Notes: generated from the sequence alone by a model not told the origin. Shown: positions 1 through 9,120, counted from the stretch's first letter. The stretch: 64,000 bases of DNA from Pseudomonadota bacterium (GCA_021810635.1 JAJZIH010000002.1:1-64000), one strand, 5' to 3'. A program made the numbers and translations.

Positions 1-132
1 CCGGGCCTTGAAAACAGGGGAATGGTTTCGTCTCGGTCTGCGCATTGGATCTGCTCCTTCCACAGGGGGAATGTACAGCAGTCCGTCCACTTATCACCGC
101 GTCCGAAAAAACCGAGCCACCTCTGACTGATA

Positions 133-2589
133 TTAGAATTCCGCATTCAACGTCAAGTACACCGATCGTGGCGCTCCCGGTTCACCTAGCAATTCGCCGG
201 GAACACCATAATATCCACCGCTACTGATATATTCGTAAGCATTGTATTGTTTATTGAACACGTTGTACACACCAATACTTGCAGATATTTGGTGTAGACC
301 TGGCACGATGTTTTGACGATCAATGCTAACTTTAAATGACGCGTTCAAAATACCGAATGCCGGCAGTTTTTGTCTGGTCGGAGCATTCGTATTGTTATTA
401 TAGATGTCCTGAGCGCCCGTGTACTGCCACCACAGCCGTGGCGTGTACACAATATCGTTCTTATACATTTGATAGTACGCACCGATATTCACTGTTTCCG
501 CCGGCACGTTCGACACGGGTAAACCCGCGTACGAACCGCCACTAGGCGTATCGTAGTTTGTATAGGTGGCCCGTTCAAAACTGATATTGGAGAATACATA
601 GAGCGTATATATCGGGTTGTCTTCGAAATACATATTGACGCCGCTAAATCTCGAAGATCCCGAAGCGAAGAGACTGTAAAGATGGCTCACTACCGGAATG
701 GGGATAATCTCATTGGTATCACTGAGATCGTAGTAATTGACATCAAAGGCCGCATTGTTCAAAAGTCGATCATGCTTGACAAATGCCTTCAACCCCACTT
801 GATACTGGGTGGATTTTTGCGGTACCAAGCTTGATGCGAGGAGATGAGCGTAGGTGCCGGTCGCGCCAGCCGGTGCTTTATAGGCCGTTGAATAATTAGC
901 ATACAAGGCGATGTCCTTGGTCGCCTGCCAATTGACCCCTATCGACGGTTCAATCTCACTAAAAGAAGTGGATGAATTCGGCTGATTGCTACCATGTGTC
1001 CCATCACCATTGGTGCCGACCCCCGTGGCCACGTTGATCGGAAATAACGATGAAGCGTTATTGATAAAGTTGGTCTGGAAGCGCACCACCCGGATACCCG
1101 GGGTAATACGTACCGAACTGATAGGCTGAATATCATCCTGGATAAAGGCCGCCAGATCGGTCATATAGAGATACGAATCGTGGTAGTGACTGGGTAACGC
1201 AAAACTGTAGTTGACCGTTTGTCCATTAGGCGTGTAATTGGTACCGGCATTAGGCCCATAGGCATATTGAGCCGGTATATTGGGGTTATAGAATTCCAGC
1301 AAAGACACATATTTGTTATTGAGATAATATCCCCCGACCGATACATCGTTGTAGGGCAGGCGGATGTTAAAGTCCATTTTATCGCCATAGGTCGCACTAG
1401 TCGTGTAGTAGTACTGGTCTAAAACGTTGTTGTTGTATCCAATATTATCATAATGAAGATGTTGGCGATGCCCGTAACGATACCAAATCAAATTGTGCAG
1501 TTTAACATTACGAGAAATATGACTGACATAGCTTGAATACAGAAGGTCGGTCTCAACAATAGCTTGCTTCCAGTACTTCGAGAAGGGCAGCGTGGTGTAA
1601 AACCCGGTCGTTTGCTGACTATACAACGGACCCGGGTTGACATTACCGGTAATGGGGTTTGCGCCGTTAACGGTGACACCGGCATTCGGTGTCACCGGGA
1701 TCGGCAGCGGCCGGTACGCTTCAGACAGCGCTTGGTAGACACCAAAACTCACGTGACCGCCATGGAATTTCTTGACTAACTTGGCATAGAACGCATGGTT
1801 CTTGGACGGGTTATTGAAACCATACCCCTGCAAGTAACTACTGGTACTTTGGGTCACACCACCAGCCAAAACACCCGACCAGCCATGCCCCATGTTGCCA
1901 GTTTGGATATTGAAATTCTCACCATGGGTCCCAAAACTACCGATGAATGCACCGATATCGGCACTCGCCTTAGAAGTGGGCTGCAATGGGATGAAATTAA
2001 TGGCGCCGCCGATATTATCGTACCACCGGTTTGCGGCGTACCCGGGTCCATAGGTAACGGACATCCCTTGAATCATCGATAACTGTGGGACCTCCGATGC
2101 CTGCCAGACTTCATAAGCCGGGTCGATCATTGGGACCCCGTCAAAAGTGACCATTACCGTGCCGTCATTCGCGTTACCAGCAATATTACCCCAGCCTGTC
2201 TTCATGCCATTGATGCTGATGGCTGCACGAGGTGCACCGTTTGTACCCTCGGTCATCACATTCACACCCGGGGCTACACTTAAGGCCTGCGCAGCCCCGC
2301 CTTCGGGGCCTGCGACCGCCATTTGTTTTTTGCCGATAACTTTTACCGACTGGGTCGATTTAAAGATCTCTTTTTTAGTCGGCAGTTTATTAAGCGTATT
2401 AAGCGGCTTCGATACCGCCGAAACCGTGCCAATATTGACGATGGTATTCGATGTCGGTGGCGTCTGTGCCTGAACAACGGGCGGCACACACGTCAACAGT
2501 ACGAGGAGGACCATCGCCCTAACATCCGTCATGGAGCCTATCGAACGGGCGTAGGGCTTATCAATAACAGGATTTCTATGTCGACTCAT
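133..2589 (-). CDS. TonB-dependent outer-membrane receptor
   Basis: An 818-residue outer-membrane receptor, probably for a metal chelate or similar scarce ligand; the substrate cannot be read from the sequence. The N-terminus carries a hydrophobic signal ending near VVQAQ. A plug domain follows at about residues 75-220 (VAPGVNVMTEG, GPGYAANRWYDNIGGAINF), then a beta-barrel ending in the aromatic LNAEF typical of outer-membrane proteins. The start is supported by an AGGAGG ribosome site (2597-2603) seven bases before the ATG; an internal Met at residue 20 directly precedes the hydrophobic signal core and is an alternative. The gene is visibly AT-richer than the housekeeping genes here, which suggests transfer. 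An IS630 remnant begins about 20 bases upstream, so the native promoter has been displaced. A TonB gene lies about 750 bases further upstream on the same strand. Confidence 0.93.
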   Translation of the reverse strand: MSRHRNPVIDKPYARSIGSMTDVRAMVLLVLLTCVPPVVQAQTPPTSNTIVNIGTVSAVSKPLNTLNKLPTKKEIFKSTQSVKVIGKKQMAVAGPEGGAAQALSVAPGVNVMTEGTNGAPRAAISINGMKTGWGNIAGNANDGTVMVTFDGVPMIDPAYEVWQASEVPQLSMIQGMSVTYGPGYAANRWYDNIGGAINFIPLQPTSKASADIGAFIGSFGTHGENFNIQTGNMGHGWSGVLAGGVTQSTSSYLQGYGFNNPSKNHAFYAKLVKKFHGGHVSFGVYQALSEAYRPLPIPVTPNAGVTVNGANPITGNVNPGPLYSQQTTGFYTTLPFSKYWKQAIVETDLLYSSYVSHISRNVKLHNLIWYRYGHRQHLHYDNIGYNNNVLDQYYYTTSATYGDKMDFNIRLPYNDVSVGGYYLNNKYVSLLEFYNPNIPAQYAYGPNAGTNYTPNGQTVNYSFALPSHYHDSYLYMTDLAAFIQDDIQPISSVRITPGIRVVRFQTNFINNASSLFPINVATGVGTNGDGTHGSNQPNSSTSFSEIEPSIGVNWQATKDIALYANYSTAYKAPAGATGTYAHLLASSLVPQKSTQYQVGLKAFVKHDRLLNNAAFDVNYYDLSDTNEIIPIPVVSHLYSLFASGSSRFSGVNMYFEDNPIYTLYVFSNISFERATYTNYDTPSGGSYAGLPVSNVPAETVNIGAYYQMYKNDIVYTPRLWWQYTGAQDIYNNNTNAPTRQKLPAFGILNASFKVSIDRQNIVPGLHQISASIGVYNVFNKQYNAYEYISSGGYYGVPGELLGEPGAPRSVYLTLNAEF

Positions 2590-2610
2590 ACGCGTGTCCT
2601 CCTATCGGAC

Positions 2611-2638
2611 TTATTGAGAATTACCTAAATGACTGACA
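2611..2638. repeat. Left terminal inverted repeat of IS630 remnant
   Basis: This stretch is the reverse complement of 3244-3271 apart from a few mismatches. The core TTACCTAAATGA is shared with TCATTTAGGTAA at the other end. Confidence 0.8.
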
Positions 2639-3243
2639 CTTTGGATAGCGAAGCGCATCGAACAGCGGTGCGGGATCCGATTCAGCACGGTGCATGTAGG
2701 CGGCTGTTGCGGGCCTCTGGGTTCAGCTTCCAGCGGCCCGCGAAGCGGGCTCTTGAACGGGACGAAGCTGCCGGCGCTGGGAGCGGCAGCGCGGACCCGA
2801 GGTAAAAAAAACTGCAAAATCAAGGCGAAGCAGCTTTCCGTCACTGCGGGCATCAGCCGCGCACGTTTCTACTGCCGCCTCTATCCCGGCATCATTAAGA
2901 GTGTGCACCTCGTCGAGTTCCTGAAGGCCCTGCACGCGACGATCGGCCGTAAGCTTCTGATCAAATGGGACGGGCTTCGCGCCCACCGCAGCCGTCTGGT
3001 CCGCGTGTTCGTTGGATTCACCCGCGGGGCGATCCAGTTCGGATTCCTCCCGGCCTACGCCCCGGAGCTCAACCCGGTCGAATATATCTGGGGCCATCTC
3101 AAGCACCACGCTCTGGCGGCCTTCTGCGCCTGCGACCTCGGTCACCTGCAGGCGGCCGCCCGTCGTTCAACGACTGCGCTCCATGCAGCGCCGCACCACG
3201 CTTATCCGGGCCTTCTGGCAGCAGCCCGAGTTGCTCTTATGAA

Positions 3244-3271
3244 TGTCAATCATTTAGGTAATACTCGATAA
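3244..3271. repeat. Right terminal inverted repeat of IS630 remnant
   Basis: Partner of the repeat at 2611-2638; the two bracket the transposase fragment. TTA is present at both outer edges, in keeping with the TA target preference of the IS630 family. Confidence 0.8.
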
Positions 3272-3337
3272 TGGTCAGGGTTGTTGATTGATTATTGAAC
3301 GAAGGCTCTCCCCAGCCGGGGAACACCCCTCCTGCGC

Positions 3338-4102
3338 TCACGCCGAAACGTTGAGATGAACCCACAGGACAAAGGTGGTATCGGTCCGGGTCATCCGCGG
3401 CTCGAATGGTGGAAAGTCGGCGCCACGGACCGCGGTCAGGGCGGCATGATCCAGAATGCCGAACCCGCTCGAGTGCACCACCCGCGCCCATAGCATCCGG
3501 CCATCCGGCTGCAGGCGGAACTCGACCAGCGTTTTACCGCGTAGCCCCATTTGCCGCGCGATGGAGGGGATTACGAGAGCCGCGCGGATCTGCTCGCGCA
3601 GAATGGCGGCGTAAAGGGCCAGCGGGTTGACGACCGTCTGCGCGGGTGCAGAACGGCTGACCGGCGGATGGGGCAGAAACAGGGCCCGTGGCACCGCCAG
3701 GCCCCCCGCTACCGGAGTGAGCGGCATGAGGCGGGGCAGAACCGGAGCCGGGGCCAGGGTTTCGGTCGGATCGACGGGAGGCGGGGGTTCCACGACCGGG
3801 CGAGGCGGTATCCGGTGATGAGTGACTAGCTTCACCGAAGTGACCGGGCTCGGAGTCGCTGTCCGGGGCATCGGTCTCGTCATCATCCAGATCCCGAGAC
3901 CGACCAGCAGAAGTTCGGCGGTCACCGCGAGGCCGGCCGAATGCCAGAAAGGCGGGCGCATGACATCCGCTGAAAACGCCGATTCCGCAGGCATGACATA
4001 TGGCCGGCTCGAGGCCGGGGACTCCGGAGGCACGGACTGCGCCCGGGTACCGGCGGCGGCTGGGCTCAAAATGAGGACTTCTGAACTCGCGACGGTATTC
4101 AT
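3338..4102 (-). CDS. tonB: Energy transducer TonB
   Basis: A 254-residue TonB protein that would carry proton-motive energy from the inner membrane to outer-membrane receptors. A single membrane segment lies near residues 55-75 (LAVTAELLLVGLGIWMM). A Pro/Val-rich periplasmic linker (PPRPVVEPPPPVDP) follows, and then a TonB C-terminal domain with the pattern RGKTLVEFRLQPDGRMLWARVV. A longer frame opens at 4177, but the start at 4102 has a GGAG site (4110-4113) seven bases upstream and avoids overlap with the preceding regulator gene. It lies 19 bases downstream of that gene, so the two are probably cotranscribed. No exbB or exbD gene is visible nearby; the partner proteins must be encoded elsewhere. 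Confidence 0.88.
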   Translation of the reverse strand: MNTVASSEVLILSPAAAGTRAQSVPPESPASSRPYVMPAESAFSADVMRPPFWHSAGLAVTAELLLVGLGIWMMTRPMPRTATPSPVTSVKLVTHHRIPPRPVVEPPPPVDPTETLAPAPVLPRLMPLTPVAGGLAVPRALFLPHPPVSRSAPAQTVVNPLALYAAILREQIRAALVIPSIARQMGLRGKTLVEFRLQPDGRMLWARVVHSSGFGILDHAALTAVRGADFPPFEPRMTRTDTTFVLWVHLNVSA

Positions 4103-4109
4103 GACAGCA

Positions 4110-4113
4110 CTCC
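4110..4113 (-). promoter_or_regulatory. Ribosome binding site that fixes the tonB start
   Basis: GGAG on the minus strand, seven bases before the ATG at 4102. It favours the 254-residue form over the longer frame opening at 4177. Confidence 0.6.
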
Positions 4114-4121
4114 GGAACGCA

Positions 4122-4823
4122 TCAGGAACGGGTTGTGGAAGGTTCCAAGGCACGCTCGGGCCGGAACCGGTAGCCAAATCTGAAGACGGTTTCGATGACC
4201 CGGCCCTGTCCCTGAACCATCAAAGCCTTCCGCAGACGGGCCACATGGGTGTCGACCGTGCGGACATCCACTTGAGACCGGCTTCCCCAGAGCACCCCGA
4301 CGAGCTCTTCGCGGTGATAGAGCCGATTCGGATACTCGAGAAAATAGGCTAAAAGTAGGTATTCCATGGGTCTTAGATAAAGTTCTTCGCCCCCGATACT
4401 CACGGTATGATTCTCCACGTCCAGAACGAAGGGTCCGACACGGAGAGGGGCCGACGGTTTGTCCATGGCTGGAGCCACATCCCGATCCGGAGTTTTTGGC
4501 CAGCTGGCGGAACCGGACAGGCATCCCCGCCGCGCCGCGGAGCCCCGTGCCGGAAGCTGCTCCGGGACGATGAGACCACTCCAGGAATGGCGGCCCAGCC
4601 AGCGCGCCAGTTTTTCCTGTTCGGATCCGGTCAAGGCCGCGCCGGCGATCACGAGCCAGTCGACCTCTTCCATCTCCGTCTCGGTCAGCCGACCGGGCAC
4701 ACTGTGTACCGCTCGTGACAGGAAAGTGCGCTCGAGCAGGTGCCGCAGACTGGGATCGAGCCGGTGTGCCGGACCGATCAGGAGACTCTTGCCGCTTGTT
4801 GAAACGACGCGTTTCGACTCCAC
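4122..4823 (-). CDS. OmpR/PhoB-type regulator with degenerate receiver
   Basis: A 233-residue DNA-binding regulator. The C-terminal 100 residues form a winged-helix Trans_Reg_C domain: LRPMEYLLLAYFLEYPNRLY, then RTVDTHVARLRKAL and a terminal GYRF wing. The N-terminal 85 residues are receiver-sized, but where a receiver has its phosphoacceptor Asp after beta-3 this one reads VDWLVIAGAAL, and the acidic pair after beta-1 is also absent (LLIGPAHRLD). It is probably a pseudo-receiver regulator that does not use phosphorylation. The start is GTG with GGAG eight bases upstream. No histidine kinase is adjacent. tonB follows directly, so control of tonB or the TonB receptor is likely but inferred. 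Confidence 0.82.
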   Translation of the reverse strand: MESKRVVSTSGKSLLIGPAHRLDPSLRHLLERTFLSRAVHSVPGRLTETEMEEVDWLVIAGAALTGSEQEKLARWLGRHSWSGLIVPEQLPARGSAARRGCLSGSASWPKTPDRDVAPAMDKPSAPLRVGPFVLDVENHTVSIGGEELYLRPMEYLLLAYFLEYPNRLYHREELVGVLWGSRSQVDVRTVDTHVARLRKALMVQGQGRVIETVFRFGYRFRPERALEPSTTRS

Positions 4824-5038
4824 TGTCTTGGCTCCGGGTCAATACCCGCCGTTTTGACGCTCACATGGTAGAGACCGAACATGTCACTTCCATGAGGAAG
4901 TTATGACAAAAAAATGGCGGGAACTGGCTCTGCGCCGACGTACCTGATCTGCAAAAAGCGATTCTCCGGATCCTGCGGGCCATGGCCCGCCAGCCGGGGT
5001 CTGTACCGGCTCGCATTGATTGGACACGGTTTTGCATA

Positions 5039-5225
5039 TCATGCCGCCCTTTTCAAGGCATGAGCCTGACGGGCTTCGAGGGGTGACATGAAGCCCAATT
5101 TCTCGAGACGCCAATGGCGATTGAGGTTTCTGAAGATGCGTCCATGAATGGCCTGTTCCTTCAGGGTCCGGTTGAATCGTTCGGCAACACCATTGGGTGT
5201 GCCTTGTCGAAGGTGCACAAGTTCC
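5039..5225 (-). pseudogene. C-terminal fragment of an IS3/IS481-like integrase-core transposase
   Basis: About 60 residues at the end of an rve-type transposase. The final catalytic Glu lies in the typical context GVAERFNRTLKEQ, followed by LEKLGFMSPLEARQAH and a stop at 5039. Everything upstream has been replaced by an oppositely oriented IS630 fragment, so the gene is truncated and dead. Confidence 0.65.
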
Positions 5226-5274
5226 GTGGGTGAGATACCCGCCTGGTCACTCTCGCTCCGGGGGGAGATGCGCT

Positions 5275-5627
5275 TCATGGTTGTGGACGGCAAGGTCGGG
5301 GTACGGCAGTTCATTGAATTCCTAGCCCGCCTGATCGACCACGCGGGCACCAAGATCTTTCTGATCGTTGACGGACACCCGGCGCACAAGGCCAAGGCCG
5401 TACAGCGGTACGTCGAGTCCGAGGAGAACCGCCTGCGTTTGTTCTTCTTGCCAGCCGACTCTCCGGAACTCAACCCCGATGAACGCGTCTGGAACGACCT
5501 CAAGAACAACCGGCTGGGCCGAACCGTGATCGAAGACAAGCCTTCCCTCCAGTCCGCCATCATCGGCTTCATGCGCTCCATCCAGAAAGACGCCTCCCTG
5601 GGCCGTTTCGGATTGCTTGACAAATAA
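5275..5627 (+). pseudogene. C-terminal fragment of an IS630-family transposase
   Basis: About 117 residues carrying the second Asp (IFLIVDGHPAHKA) and the Glu (SPELNPDERVWNDLKNN) of an IS630 DDE transposase. The N-terminal half, including the first Asp, is missing. It abuts the oppositely oriented fragment ending near 5225, so the two elements form a head-to-head junction left by rearrangement. Its sequence differs from the copies at 2611-3271 and 6625-7618, which points to separate elements. Confidence 0.75.
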
Positions 5628-5718
5628 ATCTCGGGGGGGGGGCAGGGTTAGGAAAGACCTCGAGGCGAATGCCTAGAGTTCTCTACGCGTTGTCGGATTC
5701 AACAGGAGGAACGACAAA

Positions 5719-6594
5719 ATGAAACACGCCACTTTCTCACTATCCCTCATCCTCGGTCTGGCCCTGTTCGCCTGCTTAACGGCTTCGGCTTGGGCTGTCA
5801 ACAATCTCGCGACCGACCTCTGTACCAGCTGTACCACGGCGGCCCAGTTCCAGACCTTCGCCGAATCGAACATCCCGTCGGGAGCCTATTTCGAGACCGC
5901 GACGGGTCCGAAAATGGAGGTGGAGTTCCTCATTTTCAACCCGGGGGCTTCCCTGGCGGCTGCCATCTCCGTCCATGGCTCCTGTCTCTCGACCGCCGAT
6001 GGCGCCCCCTGTTCGTGGGACATGACCTGGATCGAGGAAACGGGCTCGACGACCGACATGGAGCAGGATTTTGAGGAGCTGGCCCCCTCCCTCGCCATCG
6101 CGGTGCCGCCGAGTGTGGCCCCCACCTTCACGGGCACCTCCCAAGCGTCGGCGGTGAGCGCTTGGCTCGCTCAGGAGACTGCCGGGGTTGTCGCGCCCGT
6201 CGGAGCCGACGTGTTGACGGTATTTCCGGACGGTTCGAGTGCGGAGTATACGGTCACCGGGACCAATCCGACGGCTTACGGCTTCGTCTCCGGGAGTGGG
6301 CACGCCGCGGACGGTGACCCCGAGAACGACAGCGGCGAACTGGTCGGCAGCGTCACCTACACTCAGCTCACCCCTGCGGTTGGATTCAATATCAAATCCC
6401 TCATCCAGGCGACCAACGCCCAAGAGGCCGCGGCTGACAAAGCAGTGGAAGGCTGTCAAAACTGCCTTAACACCTCGTCGACCGCTCCGCTGTCCGCGGT
6501 GTTAAGTTTCATCGTCCAACAAACCCTAAACCCAAACGTTAAAGTTAAAAATTGCTCTGCTTCCTATGATTCACTCAAATGTATGGGGGGATGA
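5719..6594 (+). CDS. Secreted protein of unknown function
   Basis: I do not recognise a family. The 291-residue product has a clear signal peptide (hydrophobic LSLILGLALFACLTASA, cleavage likely after AWA). The mature part is acidic and rich in Ser, Thr and Ala, with paired cysteines: CTSC just after the signal, CQNC near residue 254 and two more close to the C-terminus. These may form disulphides in the periplasm or outside the cell. The start has an AGGAGG site nine bases upstream. The gene lies between IS630 fragments, ending about 30 bases before the left end of the next one, so it may be cargo of a mobile region. Confidence 0.8.
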   Translation: MKHATFSLSLILGLALFACLTASAWAVNNLATDLCTSCTTAAQFQTFAESNIPSGAYFETATGPKMEVEFLIFNPGASLAAAISVHGSCLSTADGAPCSWDMTWIEETGSTTDMEQDFEELAPSLAIAVPPSVAPTFTGTSQASAVSAWLAQETAGVVAPVGADVLTVFPDGSSAEYTVTGTNPTAYGFVSGSGHAADGDPENDSGELVGSVTYTQLTPAVGFNIKSLIQATNAQEAAADKAVEGCQNCLNTSSTAPLSAVLSFIVQQTLNPNVKVKNCSASYDSLKCMGG

Positions 6595-6624
6595 CACCTT
6601 GATTGCAGGGGGTTTGCAACGTGT

Positions 6625-7618
6625 TTAACCAGAGCATAATATAGTTGGTCATGTGCTCTACTTGGCGCATGGGTCAAGCAACAGACGCGCGTTGTCTCGC
6701 GCCAGCGGCGCAAGCGCAACTGCGTCGGCGGGCGATGGCTGCGGTACGCTCGGGGCACACGCAAACAGAGGTGGCCGCACTGTTCGGGGTGTCGCTGCGG
6801 GCGGTGCAGGGCTGGGTGGCGCGCACGAGGCACGGCGGCCTCGCAGCCATCCAGGCACGGCCACGGGGGCGGCCGAGGCGGTGGTGCAACTGATCGAACA
6901 GGGGTGCGGGGTGAAAGTCTCGGTGTGGACTGCGGGGCGATATTTGAAGGCGTGGGGCTTCACGCCGCAGAAGCCGGTACGCCGGGCCTACGAGCGCAAC
7001 CCCCAGGCGGTCCGCCGTTGGCTGAGAGAGGAATACCCGGCGATCCGGGCGCAGGCGAAACGGGAAAAAGCCGAGATTGACTGGGGCGACGAGAGAGGCG
7101 TGCGCTCGGATCAAGCCGCTGAGCGCTCCTTCAGCCCGCGGGGCGAGACGCCGGTCATCCCGGGCACCGGCCAGCGCTTGGGCTGCAATCCGCTCTCCGC
7201 TCTGACCAACAAAAGGCTCTGGTTGTTCAAGTGCGGGTTCACCACGCGGGCGTTCCTGGAGTTCCTCAGTCGTCTCGAGCGCCAAGCCCGCCGCCCCGTG
7301 TTCCTCATCGTCGACGGCCATCCGGTGCACAAGGCGCGGGCGGTCAAGGCTTGGCTCGCCCGTTCCGACTGCCGGGTTCGGCTCTACTTCCTGCCAAGCT
7401 ACAGCCCCGAGCTCAATCCCGACGAACTGCTTAATCACGATGTCCAAGCGCACGTCGGCCACCATCGTCCACGCACCCGCGCCGAACGGGTGCATCCCGT
7501 GCGCGCTCGCCTGCGTCGCCGCCAACGCCAGCCGCATATCGTTCGCCGCTTTTTCCAGCGAAAACACGTGCGCTATACGGCCGCCTAACCTCCGCACTAT
7601 TTATTGCTCCCCGTAATA
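6625..7618 (+). mobile_element. IS630-family element with disrupted transposase
   Basis: The right end (7597-7618, ending CCCCGTAATA) is nearly the same as the end of the fragment at 8663-8762. The left end near 6625-6650 (AGAGCATAATATAG) is a weaker match to the same terminal sequence. The element therefore spans about 1 kb, the usual IS630 size, but its transposase is frameshifted. It lies between two signal-peptide genes. Confidence 0.7.
6645..7588 (+). pseudogene. IS630-family transposase, frameshifted
   Basis: The N-terminal helix-turn-helix (TQTEVAALFGVSLRAVQGWV) is in one frame. After about 6880 the rest continues in a second frame, with apparent loss of sequence at the junction. The second frame carries all three catalytic positions: Asp in EIDWGDERGVRSD, Asp in FLIVDGHPVHKA and Glu in SPELNPDELLNHDV. 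It ends with the family C-terminus IVRRFFQRKHVRYTAA. No single intact open frame remains, although a programmed frameshift cannot be fully excluded. Confidence 0.75.
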
Positions 7619-7679
7619 TCGGGTTCTTCAAACAAGCCGAACTGCCATGTGAGTGGATTCTTTCGTGAGGAGGCGTTCG

Positions 7680-8660
7680 ATGGCCAAGAGGTTGCATCCC
7701 AAAATCATAGCGTTTGGATTCCTGGTCGCGACCGGTTGGCTGCCGTTGGCGGCCAAAACCCTGCCGGTTCTGTTTTTGCCGCCTCCCCATTACCGGGTTC
7801 TCAGGCGGCTGGGGAATGGGAAATATCCCTATTTTGGCGGAGACATGAATGTGGTTGCTGACCGGGCCCTACTCGGTCATTGGCAGCTGGAGGGGCTCAA
7901 GGCCGGTGCCACGGCAATCCTGCTGGTACCCGAATGCAAGCTCTGGGTTTGTCCTCCTGGGCCGCGGACCCCTGTCCACAACCCCCAAAAGTACGCGGCT
8001 GAGGCCATCGCGGTCGCGGGGCCGGTCTGTGCGATGCCGACCGGATTGTGCCGGAGAGTACAGCCCAGCTTCGTGAGTTTTCGGAGATGGACACGCGCTT
8101 TTGATCGGAAACACAGGTACTCGCACAGATCTTTTGTAGTGAGTGTAAGCGTGAACGATCTGGTGGCCAAACCAAGCTCCCCAATGAGGGGGATCCGATC
8201 GATCCAGAGCACGGGCCGAGGCCGCGCGACATGTCCCGTGGAGGGGCCTCCGGATCAGGGGTGGGGGGATTTGCCGCTGGTTCCGGTGACCGTCCTGGTA
8301 CCTGTGGATTCCAGGGGGCAGGTGGAAATGGATCATCTGACGTTTACGCGTTTTGGGACATTGGGTATAACAGAGAATCCATATGGGACATTCCGTATGG
8401 ATATTGAGGAAACGATCGGCCGGATCGTGCGGCACTGGCGTTTCAAAATGCCGTCCCATGGTGCCCGTTCCTTTGAACTCATCATGAACTGGCACCTCAT
8501 CCCGCTCAAAGCCGGCCAACCGATTCCAACGGGAGTTGTCTGTCGATATCCGGCTTACCCCGCGCGGCACTGGCAAGACGGGATCATGGTCCGCCATATG
8601 CAGTGGACCTTGTACAAGGGAAAGGACCACACCTGGTGGGCGACAGCCGCCAGGTCGTAA
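7680..8660 (+). CDS. Exported protein of unknown function
   Basis: A 326-residue protein with an N-terminal signal-like segment (IIAFGFLVATGWLPLAAKT). The start at 7680 is chosen over 7653 because AGGAGG lies six bases before it. The last 100 residues contain a compact segment (ETIGRIVRHWRFKMPSHG, then MNWHLIPL). Its helix, W-x-F and strand pattern loosely resembles TonB-like C-terminal domains; this is a weak impression, not an assignment. The stop codon lies only three bases before the end of an IS630 fragment. The middle third is Arg/Pro-rich and could be out of its ancestral frame, so a damaged gene is possible. Confidence 0.5.
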   Translation: MAKRLHPKIIAFGFLVATGWLPLAAKTLPVLFLPPPHYRVLRRLGNGKYPYFGGDMNVVADRALLGHWQLEGLKAGATAILLVPECKLWVCPPGPRTPVHNPQKYAAEAIAVAGPVCAMPTGLCRRVQPSFVSFRRWTRAFDRKHRYSHRSFVVSVSVNDLVAKPSSPMRGIRSIQSTGRGRATCPVEGPPDQGWGDLPLVPVTVLVPVDSRGQVEMDHLTFTRFGTLGITENPYGTFRMDIEETIGRIVRHWRFKMPSHGARSFELIMNWHLIPLKAGQPIPTGVVCRYPAYPARHWQDGIMVRHMQWTLYKGKDHTWWATAARS

Positions 8661-8662
8661 TG

Positions 8663-8762
8663 TATTACGGAGAGCACTAAATAGCTGACAGTATTACGCG
8701 GCCGCATAGCGCACATGTTCTTCCTGGAAGAGGCGGCGGACGATGTGGGGTTGCTGAAGAGC
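8663..8762 (-). mobile_element. IS630-family end fragment
   Basis: On the minus strand this stretch encodes the last 22 residues of an IS630 transposase (QPHIVRRLFQEEHVRYAAA, stop at 8694). It then runs into a terminal repeat TATTACGGAGAGCACTAAAT (8663-8682 on the plus strand). Both parts match the right end of the element at 6625-7618. It is joined directly to a methylase fragment. Confidence 0.75.
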
Positions 8763-9020
8763 CTGCCCTGCCCGGTGATTCTCTCCGGTTACCCCTCGGG
8801 GCTGTACGATGAGCAGCTCATGGACTGGGGGAGTGTTGAGCTGCAGGTGATGAACCAAGCCGGGGTGCGCACCGAGAAGCTGTGGTTGAACTTCCGGCCC
8901 GATCGGGTGCATTGGGCGCGCTACGCGGGGCGCAACCGCACCCACCGCCAGATGATCAAGCGCAGAGCCGAGAGCTGGGCGCGAAGCTATGCGGCGATGC
9001 CACCGGCCGAGCGCCGGGCT
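8760..9020 (+). pseudogene. C-terminal fragment of a D12-class DNA adenine methylase
   Basis: About 87 residues match the end of Dam/D12-type N6-adenine methyltransferases. The conserved core is VILSGYPSGLYDEQL, followed by an ELQVM strand and TEKLWLNF. The SAM-binding and DPPY-containing N-terminal part is absent, replaced by an inverted IS630 end. Such methylases are common in prophages and other mobile DNA. The fragment cannot be active alone. Confidence 0.65.
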
Positions 9021-9120
9021 TCTTGCAGCAATCGGCTGCGCTCAGGATCCGGCGCTTCTCCGCGTTGGAATACTGCCGACGCTTGGCCGTCGCGGCCACC
9101 TCTGGGCCAGGCGCCGTCAT
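9016..9120 (-). pseudogene. N-terminal fragment of a helix-turn-helix transposase subunit
   Basis: About 35 residues on the minus strand (AKRRQYSNAEKRRILSAADC) match the start of IS3-type first-frame transposase proteins that begin with an EYK/AEKRRIL helix. It is cut off at the junction with the methylase fragment near 9016-9020. Confidence 0.5.

Larger units (their letters stand above)
2611..3271 (+). mobile_element. Degenerate IS630-family insertion sequence
   Basis: A 661-base remnant bounded by imperfect inverted repeats of about 28 bases. It encodes the C-terminal half of an IS630-type DDE transposase on the plus strand. The second catalytic Asp sits in IKWDGLRAHRS and the Glu in APELNPVEYIWGHLKHH. 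The reading frame is lost after about 3170: the family C-terminus (SMQRRTTLIRAFWQQPELL) continues in another frame. The N-terminal half with the first Asp is missing, so the element cannot move by itself. A related C-terminal fragment occurs at 31430-31530. Confidence 0.85.
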
